Assembly (NCBI GenBank): GCA_949076555.1
Contig: CARUOB010000061.1
Span: forward strand, 1,199 to 17,345
Direction of reading: 5' to 3'
Length of the DNA stretch: 16,147 nucleotides
From: an uncultured Lachnospiraceae bacterium
GTDB lineage: Bacteria > Bacillota > Clostridia > Lachnospirales > Lachnospiraceae
The notes beneath the pieces were generated by a model. The model saw only the letters and a list, made by a program, of their open reading frames with translations. It was not told where the DNA came from and did not search any database. This document shows, one piece after another, positions 1-7,814 of this stretch. Within the stretch, counting starts at the first letter, position 1, and every line of letters begins with the position of its first letter. The translations under genes and the position numbers were made by a program.

Positions 1-1950
1 AAGCTGGAGGGTGTGACCGGGGACGGAAGAGCGGAAGGGGTGCAGACGGACAAGGGGCTGCTTCCCGCGGACGTGGTGATCCTCTCCATCGGCATCCGGC
101 CGAACACGGGCTTTTTGCAGGATACAGGAATCGAAATGAGTAAGGGCGCCATTCTGGTGGATGACAAGATGGCGACCAACGTGGCTGACATTTACGCAGC
201 GGGCGACTGCGCCATGGTGAAGAACCGTCTCACGGGGGAAAGGCAGTGGTCGCCTATGGGTTCCTCCGCCAACATGGAGGGACGTACCCTTGCGCTTGCC
301 CTCGGCGGCAGGGATGTGGCTTATCCGGGCGTTCTGGGAACCGGCGTGGTGAAGCTGCCGGGGCTTTCGGGCGGCAGAACCGGGTTGTCCGAGGAGCAGG
401 CGAAGGCGGCGGGCTATGATCCGGTGTGTGTGCTGGCGGTGACGGACGACAAGGCGCATTACTATCCAGACAGCGCATGGTTTGCGATCAAGCTGGTGGC
501 GGATCAGGCGACGCACAAGCTGCTTGGCGTACAGGTTTTGGGGCCGGGTGCGGTGGATAAGGTGACGGACATAGGTGTGATGGCTGTGACTTTTGGCGCC
601 ACGTTAGAGCAGATGACTTGTCTGGATCTGTCCTACGCGCCTCCTTTCTCCACGGCGATCCACCCCTTTGTGCAGGCGGTGCATATGCTGTTGAATAAAA
701 TAACGGGTGATATGGACAGCTTTACGCCCGCGCAATATCTGGCGGGGGCAGCGGAAGGCTACCGCGTTATCGATGTGAATCCGATGGGTCCTGTGATCGG
801 GGGAGCCACTTACGTGGATCTGCTCAAGGTTAAGGGAGAGGTGCCGGGCCTTGCAAAGGATGAAAAGTTACTGCTTGTCTGTGCGAAGGGAAAGAGGGCT
901 TATCTTTTGCAGAACAGGCTGAGACGCTACGGCTACACGAACACGAAGGTACTGGAGGGCGCTTCCTTCTTCAATGTGGTGAAGGTGGAGAAGAAACCCG
1001 GTGTGGTGACGGTGCCTGCTGAGGAGATTACCCGCGTAAAGGCGCTGGGCTGTCTGCACAATAAAGGGACGGACAATTTTAACGTCCGTGTGATTACGAG
1101 AAACGGCAAAGTCACTGCGGCGGAGCACAAAAAAATTGCGGAGGCGGCGGAGCGGTTCGGAAACGGCGACGTGGTTATGACGACCAGACTGACCATGGAA
1201 ATCGTGGGCGTGCCTTTTGACCAGATCGAGAATATTCGCGCCTTTCTGGCGGAGGAAGGTTTGGAGACCGGAGGGACCGGATCTAAGGTGCGCCCGGTTG
1301 TGGCATGTAAGGGAACGACCTGTCAGTATGGGCTGCTGGATTCCTATGACCTGTCTGACAAGATACATGAGCGGTTCTTCCACGGCTACGCGTCCGTAAA
1401 GCTGCCGCACAAGTTCAAGATTGCGGTGGGCGGCTGCCCGAATAACTGTGTGAAGCCGGACTTGAATGATTTTGGCATCGTGGGACAGAGAGTGCCTGTG
1501 ATTGACCTGGAGAAATGCAAGGGCTGCCGCATCTGTCAGGTTTCCTTGGCGTGCCCGGTGGAAGCGTCCCAGGTGGTGGACGGCAAGCTGGTGATCGATC
1601 CGGACAAGTGCAATAACTGCGGACGCTGTGTGGGGAAATGTCCTTTCAAAGCTTCGGAGGAGAGCGCGTACGGCTACCGCATCTATGTCGGCGGACGCTG
1701 GGGCAAGAGAGTGGCACACGGGCAAAAGCTGGATAAGATATTCCTCGATGAGGAGGAAGTACTCTCCGTTCTGGAAAAGGCGATCCTGCTGTTCCGCGAA
1801 CAGGGCAATACGGGAGAGCGTTTTGCGGATACCATAAGCAGGCTTGGATTTGAGAATGTGCAGGCGCAGCTTATGGCGGATGACCTGTTGGCGAGAAAGG
1901 AAGAGATCATCGGGGCGAAGATGCATCTGCATGGCGGCGCCACATGTTAA
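1..1950 (+). CDS. FAD-dependent CoA-disulfide-reductase-like / rhodanese / siroheme reductase / ferredoxin fusion protein (5' partial)
   Basis: The reading frame is open from base 1, so the N-terminal FAD/NAD part lies outside the window. What remains is, in order: the end of a pyridine-nucleotide-disulfide oxidoreductase with the FAD motif YAAGDC (about nt 196-213) and its dimerisation domain of CoA-disulfide-reductase type; a rhodanese-like domain (about nt 765-960) with its candidate active Cys at 880-882 (VCAKGKRAY); a nitrite/sulfite reductase half-domain with CKGTTC (Cys at 1306 and 1321) and GGCPNNC (Cys at 1435 and 1447) to hold siroheme and a 4Fe-4S cluster; and a 2[4Fe-4S] ferredoxin domain (about nt 1510-1650). 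The family points to a cytoplasmic NAD(P)H-linked sulfur or nitrogen oxyanion reductase, but the substrate cannot be read from sequence. Its place ahead of hemA and the sirohydrochlorin genes fits a siroheme user. The first Cys pair is CX4C rather than the common CX5C, and the first ferredoxin motif ends CX5CP rather than CX3CP. Confidence 0.88.
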   Translation, partial: KLEGVTGDGRAEGVQTDKGLLPADVVILSIGIRPNTGFLQDTGIEMSKGAILVDDKMATNVADIYAAGDCAMVKNRLTGERQWSPMGSSANMEGRTLALALGGRDVAYPGVLGTGVVKLPGLSGGRTGLSEEQAKAAGYDPVCVLAVTDDKAHYYPDSAWFAIKLVADQATHKLLGVQVLGPGAVDKVTDIGVMAVTFGATLEQMTCLDLSYAPPFSTAIHPFVQAVHMLLNKITGDMDSFTPAQYLAGAAEGYRVIDVNPMGPVIGGATYVDLLKVKGEVPGLAKDEKLLLVCAKGKRAYLLQNRLRRYGYTNTKVLEGASFFNVVKVEKKPGVVTVPAEEITRVKALGCLHNKGTDNFNVRVITRNGKVTAAEHKKIAEAAERFGNGDVVMTTRLTMEIVGVPFDQIENIRAFLAEEGLETGGTGSKVRPVVACKGTTCQYGLLDSYDLSDKIHERFFHGYASVKLPHKFKIAVGGCPNNCVKPDLNDFGIVGQRVPVIDLEKCKGCRICQVSLACPVEASQVVDGKLVIDPDKCNNCGRCVGKCPFKASEESAYGYRIYVGGRWGKRVAHGQKLDKIFLDEEEVLSVLEKAILLFREQGNTGERFADTISRLGFENVQAQLMADDLLARKEEIIGAKMHLHGGATC

Positions 1951-1988
1951 AACGGACTGTGACGCCGGGTCCCGGAAGGTGAGACGAG

Positions 1989-3110
1989 ATGGAGTGTATT
2001 AGTATCAGCCATAAGACGGCGGCGTCCAAAGAGCGAGAGAAGTTTTATATTCCGAAAGAAAAGGCGGGCGATTTCCTGCGAGAAGTCCGGGCGGTTATGG
2101 GGGTGGAGCAGTGTGTGGTGCTCTCCACCTGCAACCGCACGGAAATTTATGTGGAGGGGGAAGAAAACCGTTTCCGCGAGCTGGAGAAAGCGCTCGAGAC
2201 ATTTTCGGGAAGAGACGGCGAGCAGATCAGGAGCCTTGCCAGAAGATATCAGGGGAAGAGGGCGCTTTACCATCTTTTTCGCGTGGTCTGCGGCATGGAA
2301 TCCATGGTGCTCGGAGAAGATGAGATTCTGGGACAGACGAGGGACGCCTATCAGTCCGCAAAGGAGGCGGGGGATACCGGGTACGAGCTCAACAGCGCGT
2401 TTCAGGCGGCGCTCGCCTGCGCCAAGCGGGTAAAGACGGAGACGATGATCTCCAAGACGGCAGTTTCCGTGGCGACGTTGGCGGCAAATGAGGTGGCGCG
2501 TCTTTCGCTGTCCCACAAGACGGTGCTTCTGATGGGCGGCAGCGGGCAGATGGGCAGTATTATATTGAAGAATCTGCTCAGTCAGAAAAATATCCGCATC
2601 ATAGCTACGGTGCGGTCGCACAAAGGCATCTGCCAGAGCGGCGGCGCGCAGGTGGAACATGTAGACTATCAGAACCGCTACGCCGTTTTGGAGGAGGCGG
2701 ATGTCATTATTTCGGCGACCGCCAGTCCGCACTATACGCTGACGGCGGGCCGGGTCGGGGCGGCGATGCGGTCTGCGAAGGAACGGCTCTTCCTTGATAT
2801 ATCCATGCCGCCTGATCTGGATGCCCAGATCGGGAAACTGGCGCATTGCCGTCTTGTGGCGATGGATGATATCAAAAAGCTGGCGGAGGAGAACAACAGG
2901 CGCAAGCAGCAGGCATTTGCGGATGCGGAGGAGATTCTGGAGGAGGAACTGGAAAAGCTCTGCAAGGCGCTGGCCTTCCATCGGTTTACGCAGAAGGATT
3001 CCCATTGGAAGGAGCGGTATGCGGATTTCTCGGCGGAGAAGCTGCTCTATCTGCTGCGGGACGAATTGGACAGCGGGTCCTTTGAGAAGGTGCTGATGGT
3101 ATTGAAGTGA
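1989..3110 (+). CDS. hemA: Glutamyl-tRNA reductase
   Basis: It reduces glutamyl-tRNA(Glu) to glutamate-1-semialdehyde with NADPH, the first committed step of C5 tetrapyrrole synthesis in the cytoplasm. The N-terminal catalytic domain has SHKTA at residues 7-11 and the thioester-forming Cys48 in LSTCNRTEIY. Next comes the GMESMVLGEDEILGQ block, then an NADPH Rossmann motif GGSGQMG at about residues 179-185. The C-terminal helical dimerisation part is short, giving 373 residues against the roughly 400-450 usual for the family. The ATG at 1989 follows a GGAAGGTGAGA purine stretch and lies 38 bases after the preceding stop, which suggests co-transcription. I am sure of the family. The short C-terminus could be a lineage trait, as no frameshift is visible. 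Confidence 0.96.
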   Translation: MECISISHKTAASKEREKFYIPKEKAGDFLREVRAVMGVEQCVVLSTCNRTEIYVEGEENRFRELEKALETFSGRDGEQIRSLARRYQGKRALYHLFRVVCGMESMVLGEDEILGQTRDAYQSAKEAGDTGYELNSAFQAALACAKRVKTETMISKTAVSVATLAANEVARLSLSHKTVLLMGGSGQMGSIILKNLLSQKNIRIIATVRSHKGICQSGGAQVEHVDYQNRYAVLEEADVIISATASPHYTLTAGRVGAAMRSAKERLFLDISMPPDLDAQIGKLAHCRLVAMDDIKKLAEENNRRKQQAFADAEEILEEELEKLCKALAFHRFTQKDSHWKERYADFSAEKLLYLLRDELDSGSFEKVLMVLK

Positions 3111-3207
3111 CGGTTTACGTCAGGCAATGCTGATGGAATACGAAATCTGGAGCGGATGTGAATGAGAAGATATTGACCGATGTGGTCATATAAGAGGGAG
3201 CGTTTGC

Positions 3208-3852
3208 ATGGGGTATTTTCCGTTTTTCGTGGAACTGGAGGGAAGACGCGGCGTGATTGTGGGCGGCGGGGCGGTGGCGGCCAGAAAAGTGGAGAAGCTG
3301 CTCGCCTTCGGACCAGAGCTTACCGTGATTGCGCCGGACATAGAAATGTGTGTGAAGACACAGGGGGAGTTGCTGCAAAAAGGCGCGGCGGGCTCCCTTC
3401 ATTTTGAGGAACGCATTTTTCGGATGGAGGATCTGAGCGGTGCGGATTTTGTGATTGCCGCCACGGACGATACGGCGCTCAACGGCGAGATTGCAGATTA
3501 CTGCAAGGCGAATCGGATTCCGGTCAATGTGGCGGACGACAGGGAGAAATGCACCTTTTTCTTTCCCGCGCTTATAAAGGACGGGGCGCTTACCGTCGGG
3601 ATTTCCACGGACGGGAAAAGCCCGTTTGCGGCGGCATGGGTGAGGAGATCGCTTGCGAACGGTCTGCCCGATGGAATTGGCCACATAATTGACCTAATGG
3701 GTCAAATTCGACCCGCTGTCATGGAGCAGGAAACGAGGGAGGACAGAAGAAAAGAGCTGTTTGGCAGGCTGTTTTCTTACTGTCTGGATTGTATGGAAAA
3801 AGGAGAGCATGTAACGGTTGAGGTATTGAAAGAGAGATTGACAGAAACATGA
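3208..3852 (+). CDS. Precorrin-2 dehydrogenase / sirohydrochlorin ferrochelatase (CysG N-terminal / Met8 type)
   Basis: The family oxidises precorrin-2 to sirohydrochlorin with NAD+, and some members also insert iron to make siroheme. The N-terminus carries the nucleotide-binding motif VGGGAVAARK at residues 18-27, followed by AATDD and FFPALIKDGALTVGISTDGK, which are typical of the CysG N-terminal and Met8 domain. At 214 residues it is the stand-alone form without the methyltransferase, which here sits in the separate cobA-hemD fusion. The start is supported by AGAGGGAG at 3193-3200, seven bases before ATG. The gene ends with an ATGA overlap onto hemC, so translation is probably coupled. The symbol is left blank because cysG, sirC, met8 and hemA-associated names are all used for this form. 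Whether it also chelates iron cannot be decided from sequence. Confidence 0.9.
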   Translation: MGYFPFFVELEGRRGVIVGGGAVAARKVEKLLAFGPELTVIAPDIEMCVKTQGELLQKGAAGSLHFEERIFRMEDLSGADFVIAATDDTALNGEIADYCKANRIPVNVADDREKCTFFFPALIKDGALTVGISTDGKSPFAAAWVRRSLANGLPDGIGHIIDLMGQIRPAVMEQETREDRRKELFGRLFSYCLDCMEKGEHVTVEVLKERLTET

Positions 3853-4997
3853 GTGGAATCAGAATCGGTACAAGGGGAAGTAAATTGGCTCTGCGGCAGG
3901 CGGCACTCGTACAGGCGGCGATATCGGAGATTGACAGCAGCATAGAGACAGAACTGGTGGTTTTACAGACCAGAGGCGACCGGATTCAGGACACGCCTTT
4001 GTCTGTGGTCGGAGATAAGGGAATTTTCGCATCGGAACTGGAGCAGGCGCTTCTTGCCGGGAACATCGATCTGGCGGTGCATTCGGCGAAAGATTTACCG
4101 ATGCGGCTGGCGACGGGGCTGTTTATTGCGGCGGTCCTGCCGAGGGCGGATGTGAGGGATGTGCTTGTGGTACCAAGGGGAGGAAGCATACCGGTTCCGG
4201 CTTCCGGGGAAGCAGGGGCAGGTATTTACGGGAATGCGCAGATGGAAGAAAGACTGGTGCGAAACCGGGAGACGGTGGAGGGCGCTAAGCCTCCATTCCG
4301 GATCGGGACCGGCAGTCGGCGGCGGCAGATGCTCGCGGGAAAGGCGTGGGAAAATGTAATCTGTGAGGAAATCCGCGGCAATGTGGATACCAGACTGAAA
4401 AAACTGCTGACGGGCCGTTACGACGGGATTCTTTTGGCGAAGGCGGGACTGGACCGGATGGGGATCGATGTTAGCAGTGAGGAGGCGTTTGACTTTTATC
4501 CGCTGTCCCCGGAACTGTTTCTGCCTGCGGCCTGTCAGGGGATCATAGCGGTGGAGGCAGTGCAGGGCTCTGTGACGGCTGCGATCTGCAAAGGGGTTTC
4601 GGATGCGGCGACAGAGCTTTCCTATCTGGTCGAGCGGGAAGCGTTGGCTCAGCTTTCGTCGGACTGCAGCGAGGCTGTGGCGGCATGGTGCAGGCGCACA
4701 TCGTCGGCGCCCGAGGCGTACACGTCCTATTCACGGGGACAGGAGCCTGCGGTGGTGCGGAAAATGGAGTCATCGCCGGTACAAAGGCTGACATCGTCAT
4801 CGGTAGGGAGTCTGGAGGCGGCGTATGCAGCTACATTGTACGGGTCGGAAATGGCCTATCCGGAGGACAGTATCCTGTTGGACGTCATGTATGCGGAAAA
4901 CAAGGTAAGGCTGATCGGAGCTGCGGAAGCGGCGGAGGGCGGAAGAATGGCGCGCCGGGCGGCCAAAATGGTTAAAAAACAGACGAATTGGCCGTAG
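3849..4997 (+). CDS. hemC: Hydroxymethylbilane synthase (porphobilinogen deaminase) with two inserts
   Basis: It polymerises four porphobilinogen units into hydroxymethylbilane. The start IRIGTRGSKLALRQA, then HSAKDLPM, IGTGSRRRQ, EIRGNVDTRLKKL and LPAACQGIIAVEA are in canonical order. Cys273 in SSDCSEAVAA is at the place of the dipyrromethane-anchoring Cys (usually GGCQVPIG), though its surroundings are diverged. The protein has 382 residues against about 300 for the family. The excess lies in two hydrophilic stretches: about residues 112-147, before IGTGSRRRQ, and a Ser/Arg-rich stretch of about 55 residues (about 282-339) between the cofactor Cys and the last strand region ILLDVMYAENKVRLIG. 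The second stretch is also open in another frame (see findings). It overlaps the upstream gene by four bases (ATGA). The family call is firm; full activity is inferred. Confidence 0.92.
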   Translation: MSGIRIGTRGSKLALRQAALVQAAISEIDSSIETELVVLQTRGDRIQDTPLSVVGDKGIFASELEQALLAGNIDLAVHSAKDLPMRLATGLFIAAVLPRADVRDVLVVPRGGSIPVPASGEAGAGIYGNAQMEERLVRNRETVEGAKPPFRIGTGSRRRQMLAGKAWENVICEEIRGNVDTRLKKLLTGRYDGILLAKAGLDRMGIDVSSEEAFDFYPLSPELFLPAACQGIIAVEAVQGSVTAAICKGVSDAATELSYLVEREALAQLSSDCSEAVAAWCRRTSSAPEAYTSYSRGQEPAVVRKMESSPVQRLTSSSVGSLEAAYAATLYGSEMAYPEDSILLDVMYAENKVRLIGAAEAAEGGRMARRAAKMVKKQTNWP

Positions 4998-5026
4998 TGT
5001 CTTGGATGACGGAGGAAACGCGGGGA

Positions 5027-6751
5027 TTGGGGTACGGAAAAGTATATCTGACAGGTGGCGGCTGCGGTGACGCAGAGCTTTTGACGTTGAAAGCATGGAA
5101 GATTTTACAGAAATGCGACGTGGTGGTCTATGACAGTCTGGTGTCTGAAAAACTGCTGCAGTGGACGCGGCCGGACTGCGAAAAAATATATGTGGGAAAG
5201 CGGTTTGGCTGTCACAGCAGGAAACAGCCTGAAATTAACGCCCTTCTTGTGGAAAAGGCGCTGGAAGGAAAAACGGTGGTGCGGTTGAAGGGCGGCGATC
5301 CCTATGTGTTTGGCAGGGGCGGGGAGGAATTTTTGGCCCTGCTCGACGCGGGCGTCTGCTGTGAGGAAATTCCCGGCATCACATCGGCCATCGCCGTTCC
5401 GGCGGCGGCCGGAATCCCGGTGACCCACAGGGGACTTTCCGACAGTGTGACGGTGGTGACGGGAACGGCGGCAAAGGCAGACCGCCATGAAGTGTTGAAG
5501 CTGGATTTTGAGACACTGGCACAGCTTAAGGGCACACTGGTGATCCTCATGGGGATGCATCATTTGACGGAAATTGTGGAGGGACTGCTTGCGGCCGGAA
5601 AGGATCGGCACACACCCGGTGCTATCATAATGGAGGGAACGACAAGCGGACAGCGAGTGGTAAGAGCGCCGCTTTTTGCACTTCCCGAGAGGGCGGCGAA
5701 GGAGGGGATTACCTCCCCGGCGGTGATTGTGGTGGGCGCGGTGGCAGCGCTTTCACTTACGGCAGCAGAAGCGGGAGCCGGTGGAGGTGTCAGGGATGCA
5801 GAGACTTTTAACGGGCCGGTGGTGTCTGACAGGGAAGCAGAGGCTTTTGACGGGTCGGCGGTGTCTGACAGGAAAGCAGAGGCTTTTGACGGGACAGCGG
5901 CGCCTGACAGGACAGAGAAAGAAAGGCGGTGTATGCTGCCGCTTGCAGGAGTCAGCGTCGGCGTGACCGGAACCGTCCGCTTTGCAGGCAGGATGTCCGG
6001 CGCCCTTCTGGAAAAGGGCGCGGATGTCTGTGACATGAGTTTTATGGAGATCCGGCCCGCACAGGAATCGCTGCCGGACTTTTCGGACTGCGGTTGGCTG
6101 GTTTTTACCAGTCCCAACGGGGTGAGAGTCTTTCTGGATCACATGCGGAGCGAAGGGCGGGATCTGCGGACGCTGTCCGGCTCAAAAATCGCGGTGATCG
6201 GCCCCGGCACGTCGGAAGCGCTGCGGGAAGCAGGGCTTTATCCGGACTATATGCCCAAGATCTATGATGCAGTGCATTTGGCCCAGGGACTTGCGGAGAC
6301 TATTGCAAGGGAAACGGGTCAGGAAGGCAAGGAAGCAGGCGGGGAGGGAAGATGCGGAGAAACGCAGGACAAGCGGACGCGCCGCCAGACGGTTTTCCTC
6401 CGCGCAAAGCAGGGAAGCGGCATTCTGCCGCAGATATTTTGTGAGCGCGGCATCCCTTATGTAGAGCATTCCCTCTATGAGCTGGGGGTGCAGGAGGGCA
6501 AGCGGGACGCCGTGATCCGCAAGGAGCCGGACTATATTGTCTTCGGCTCCGCCATGGGGGCAAGAGCCTATTTCGAGGGACTGGAGAAGCATGGAATCCG
6601 GCATACAGGGAGCCGCTATGTCTGCATCGGGGAATGGTGCGCAAAAGAAGTGCGTCGCCATGTGCATACGCAGACGCTTGTGGCGGAGGAAGCCGGTGTG
6701 GACGCAGTTGTAGCATGTCTGTGCAGGGGAGTGTGCGGGAAGGAACGTTGA
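5027..6751 (+). CDS. cobA-hemD: Uroporphyrinogen-III C-methyltransferase / uroporphyrinogen-III synthase fusion
   Basis: This bifunctional enzyme cyclises hydroxymethylbilane to uroporphyrinogen III (HemD part) and methylates it with SAM to precorrin-2 (CobA part). The first ~240 residues are a tetrapyrrole methylase: KVYLTGGGCGDAELLT (usual motif GAGPGD, here GGGCGD), VVRLKGGDPYVFGRGGEE, PGITSAIAVPAAAGIPVTHR and LVILMGM. HemD begins near nt 5935 (LAGVSVGVTG) and includes WLVFTSPNGVRVF, KIAVIGPGTSEAL and YIVFGSAMGARAYF. The linker holds three copies of a 13-residue repeat, and HemD has a charged Gly/Glu insert near nt 6310-6390. I chose TTG 5027 because GGAGGAA at 5011-5017 sits nine bases upstream and the protein then begins like its homologues. 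ATG 5006, GTG 4997 and TTG 4988 in the same frame lack a ribosome site. The fusion is known from Clostridia. Confidence 0.93.
   Translation: MGYGKVYLTGGGCGDAELLTLKAWKILQKCDVVVYDSLVSEKLLQWTRPDCEKIYVGKRFGCHSRKQPEINALLVEKALEGKTVVRLKGGDPYVFGRGGEEFLALLDAGVCCEEIPGITSAIAVPAAAGIPVTHRGLSDSVTVVTGTAAKADRHEVLKLDFETLAQLKGTLVILMGMHHLTEIVEGLLAAGKDRHTPGAIIMEGTTSGQRVVRAPLFALPERAAKEGITSPAVIVVGAVAALSLTAAEAGAGGGVRDAETFNGPVVSDREAEAFDGSAVSDRKAEAFDGTAAPDRTEKERRCMLPLAGVSVGVTGTVRFAGRMSGALLEKGADVCDMSFMEIRPAQESLPDFSDCGWLVFTSPNGVRVFLDHMRSEGRDLRTLSGSKIAVIGPGTSEALREAGLYPDYMPKIYDAVHLAQGLAETIARETGQEGKEAGGEGRCGETQDKRTRRQTVFLRAKQGSGILPQIFCERGIPYVEHSLYELGVQEGKRDAVIRKEPDYIVFGSAMGARAYFEGLEKHGIRHTGSRYVCIGEWCAKEVRRHVHTQTLVAEEAGVDAVVACLCRGVCGKER
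5798..5914 (+). repeat. 39-bp tandem repeat, three copies, in the cobA-hemD linker
   Basis: Units lie at 5798-5836, 5837-5875 and 5876-5914. Each begins GCAGAG(A/G)CTTTT(A/T)ACGGG-like and ends CTGACAGG. The period is a multiple of three and the frame stays open, so each unit encodes 13 residues of the form AE(T/A)F(N/D)G...(S/P)DR. They fall exactly between the methyltransferase and synthase domains. The last two units match each other most closely at the 5' end, as expected from a recent duplication. Variation in copy number between strains would alter only linker length. Confidence 0.9.
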
Positions 6752-6815
6752 CGGACCCGCTTATGTACAGGCGGCAGAGATTTCATGGGACGAGAAAAGA
6801 AAGAAGGAAGAAATC

Positions 6816-7781
6816 ATGCACCGATTCAGAAGATTGAGAAGGGACGGGAGAATCCGCTCTATGATGCAGGAGACCAGACTGCATCCGAAAGATATGATTT
6901 ACCCCATATTTGTCATGGAAGGCGAACAGATCAAGAACCCCGTGGATTCCATGCCGGGAGTCTTTCAGTATTCCATAGACTGTCTGGATGAGATCTTGGA
7001 GCAGGTGAAGGCGGCTGCCATCGGGGGCATTATGCTTTTCGGGATTCCGGCCTGCAAAGATCCGCAGGGGAGTCAGGCCTATGCGCAGGACGGCGTCACC
7101 CAGAGGGCCGTTCGCTATATCAGGGAGAAGTACCCGGAAATATACATCGTGGTGGATGTGTGCCTGTGTGAATACACTTCCCACGGACATTGCGGGATGG
7201 TGTGCGGGGAGGAGGTACTTAACGATGAGACGCTGCCTTATCTGGTGAAAATGGCCGTGAGTCTTGCGGAGGCCGGAGCGGACATGGTGGCACCCTCCGA
7301 TATGATGGACGGCCGGGTGGGGGCCATACGGGAAGGACTGGATCTGGCGGGTTTTACCCAGACGCCGATTATGGCGTACAGCGCGAAATTTGCCTCCGCC
7401 TACTATGGGCCTTTCCGGGAAGCGGCCCACTCTGCGCCGGACTTCGGGGACCGGAAAAGCTACCAGATGGATTTCGCCAACGGGCGGGAGGCGCTGCGGG
7501 AAATCCGGGCGGACATAGAGGAGGGGGCGGACATTGTGATGGTGAAACCGGCTTTGGTTTATCTGGATGTCTTAAAGGAGGCGGCGCTTACGTTCGATAT
7601 GCCCATTGCGGTGTATAATGTGAGCGGAGAGTATGCCATGGTGAAGGCGGCGGCGGCCAACGGATGGATTGACGAGAGAAGGATTGTGTCTGAAAATCTC
7701 ACGGCCATGAAGCGGGCGGGCGCGAAGATTATCATTACCTATCATGCGCTGGAGGCCGCCGCATGGGAGAAGGACAGGTAA
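6816..7781 (+). CDS. hemB: Porphobilinogen synthase (delta-aminolevulinic acid dehydratase)
   Basis: It condenses two 5-aminolevulinate molecules to porphobilinogen. Both Schiff-base lysines are present: Lys191 in MAYSAKFASAYYGP and Lys244 in MVKPALVYLD. Cys116, Cys118 and Cys126 in DVCLCEYTSHGHCG form the catalytic zinc site, so this is the Zn-dependent bacterial class rather than the Asp-rich Mg class. VAPSDMMDGRVGAIR is also canonical. The length of 321 residues is normal for the family. ATG 6816 has AAGGAAG five bases upstream, and MHRFRRLRRDGRIRSMMQET matches family N-termini. It follows cobA-hemD by 64 bases with no terminator, consistent with one operon. Confidence 0.97.
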   Translation: MHRFRRLRRDGRIRSMMQETRLHPKDMIYPIFVMEGEQIKNPVDSMPGVFQYSIDCLDEILEQVKAAAIGGIMLFGIPACKDPQGSQAYAQDGVTQRAVRYIREKYPEIYIVVDVCLCEYTSHGHCGMVCGEEVLNDETLPYLVKMAVSLAEAGADMVAPSDMMDGRVGAIREGLDLAGFTQTPIMAYSAKFASAYYGPFREAAHSAPDFGDRKSYQMDFANGREALREIRADIEEGADIVMVKPALVYLDVLKEAALTFDMPIAVYNVSGEYAMVKAAAANGWIDERRIVSENLTAMKRAGAKIIITYHALEAAAWEKDR

Positions 7782-7814
7782 CAGGGCATTCTCCGCAGGT
7801 GTTGGGAGGATAAG

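Noticed and set aside
868..3005. Long open frames on the minus strand opposite the reductase gene and hemA (868-1932 and 1947-3005)
   Set aside because: They are antisense to genes with clear family motifs, have odd His/Arg/Leu-rich composition and no ribosome sites; GC-biased codon use explains their openness.
3174..3188. TGACC/GGTCA hairpin and a TTGACC...TATAAG promoter-like pair before the precorrin-2 dehydrogenase gene
   Set aside because: The stem is only 5 bp and the box spacing of about 10 bases is far too short for a promoter.
3689..3705. TTGACC/GGTCAA inverted repeat
   Set aside because: It lies within a coding region, is 6 bp long and has no T-run, so it is probably chance.
4685..4975. 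Separate gene in the alternate frame inside hemC
   Set aside because: No ribosome site and wholly inside hemC. It is kept only as evidence for a possible frameshift or insert in hemC, not as a gene.
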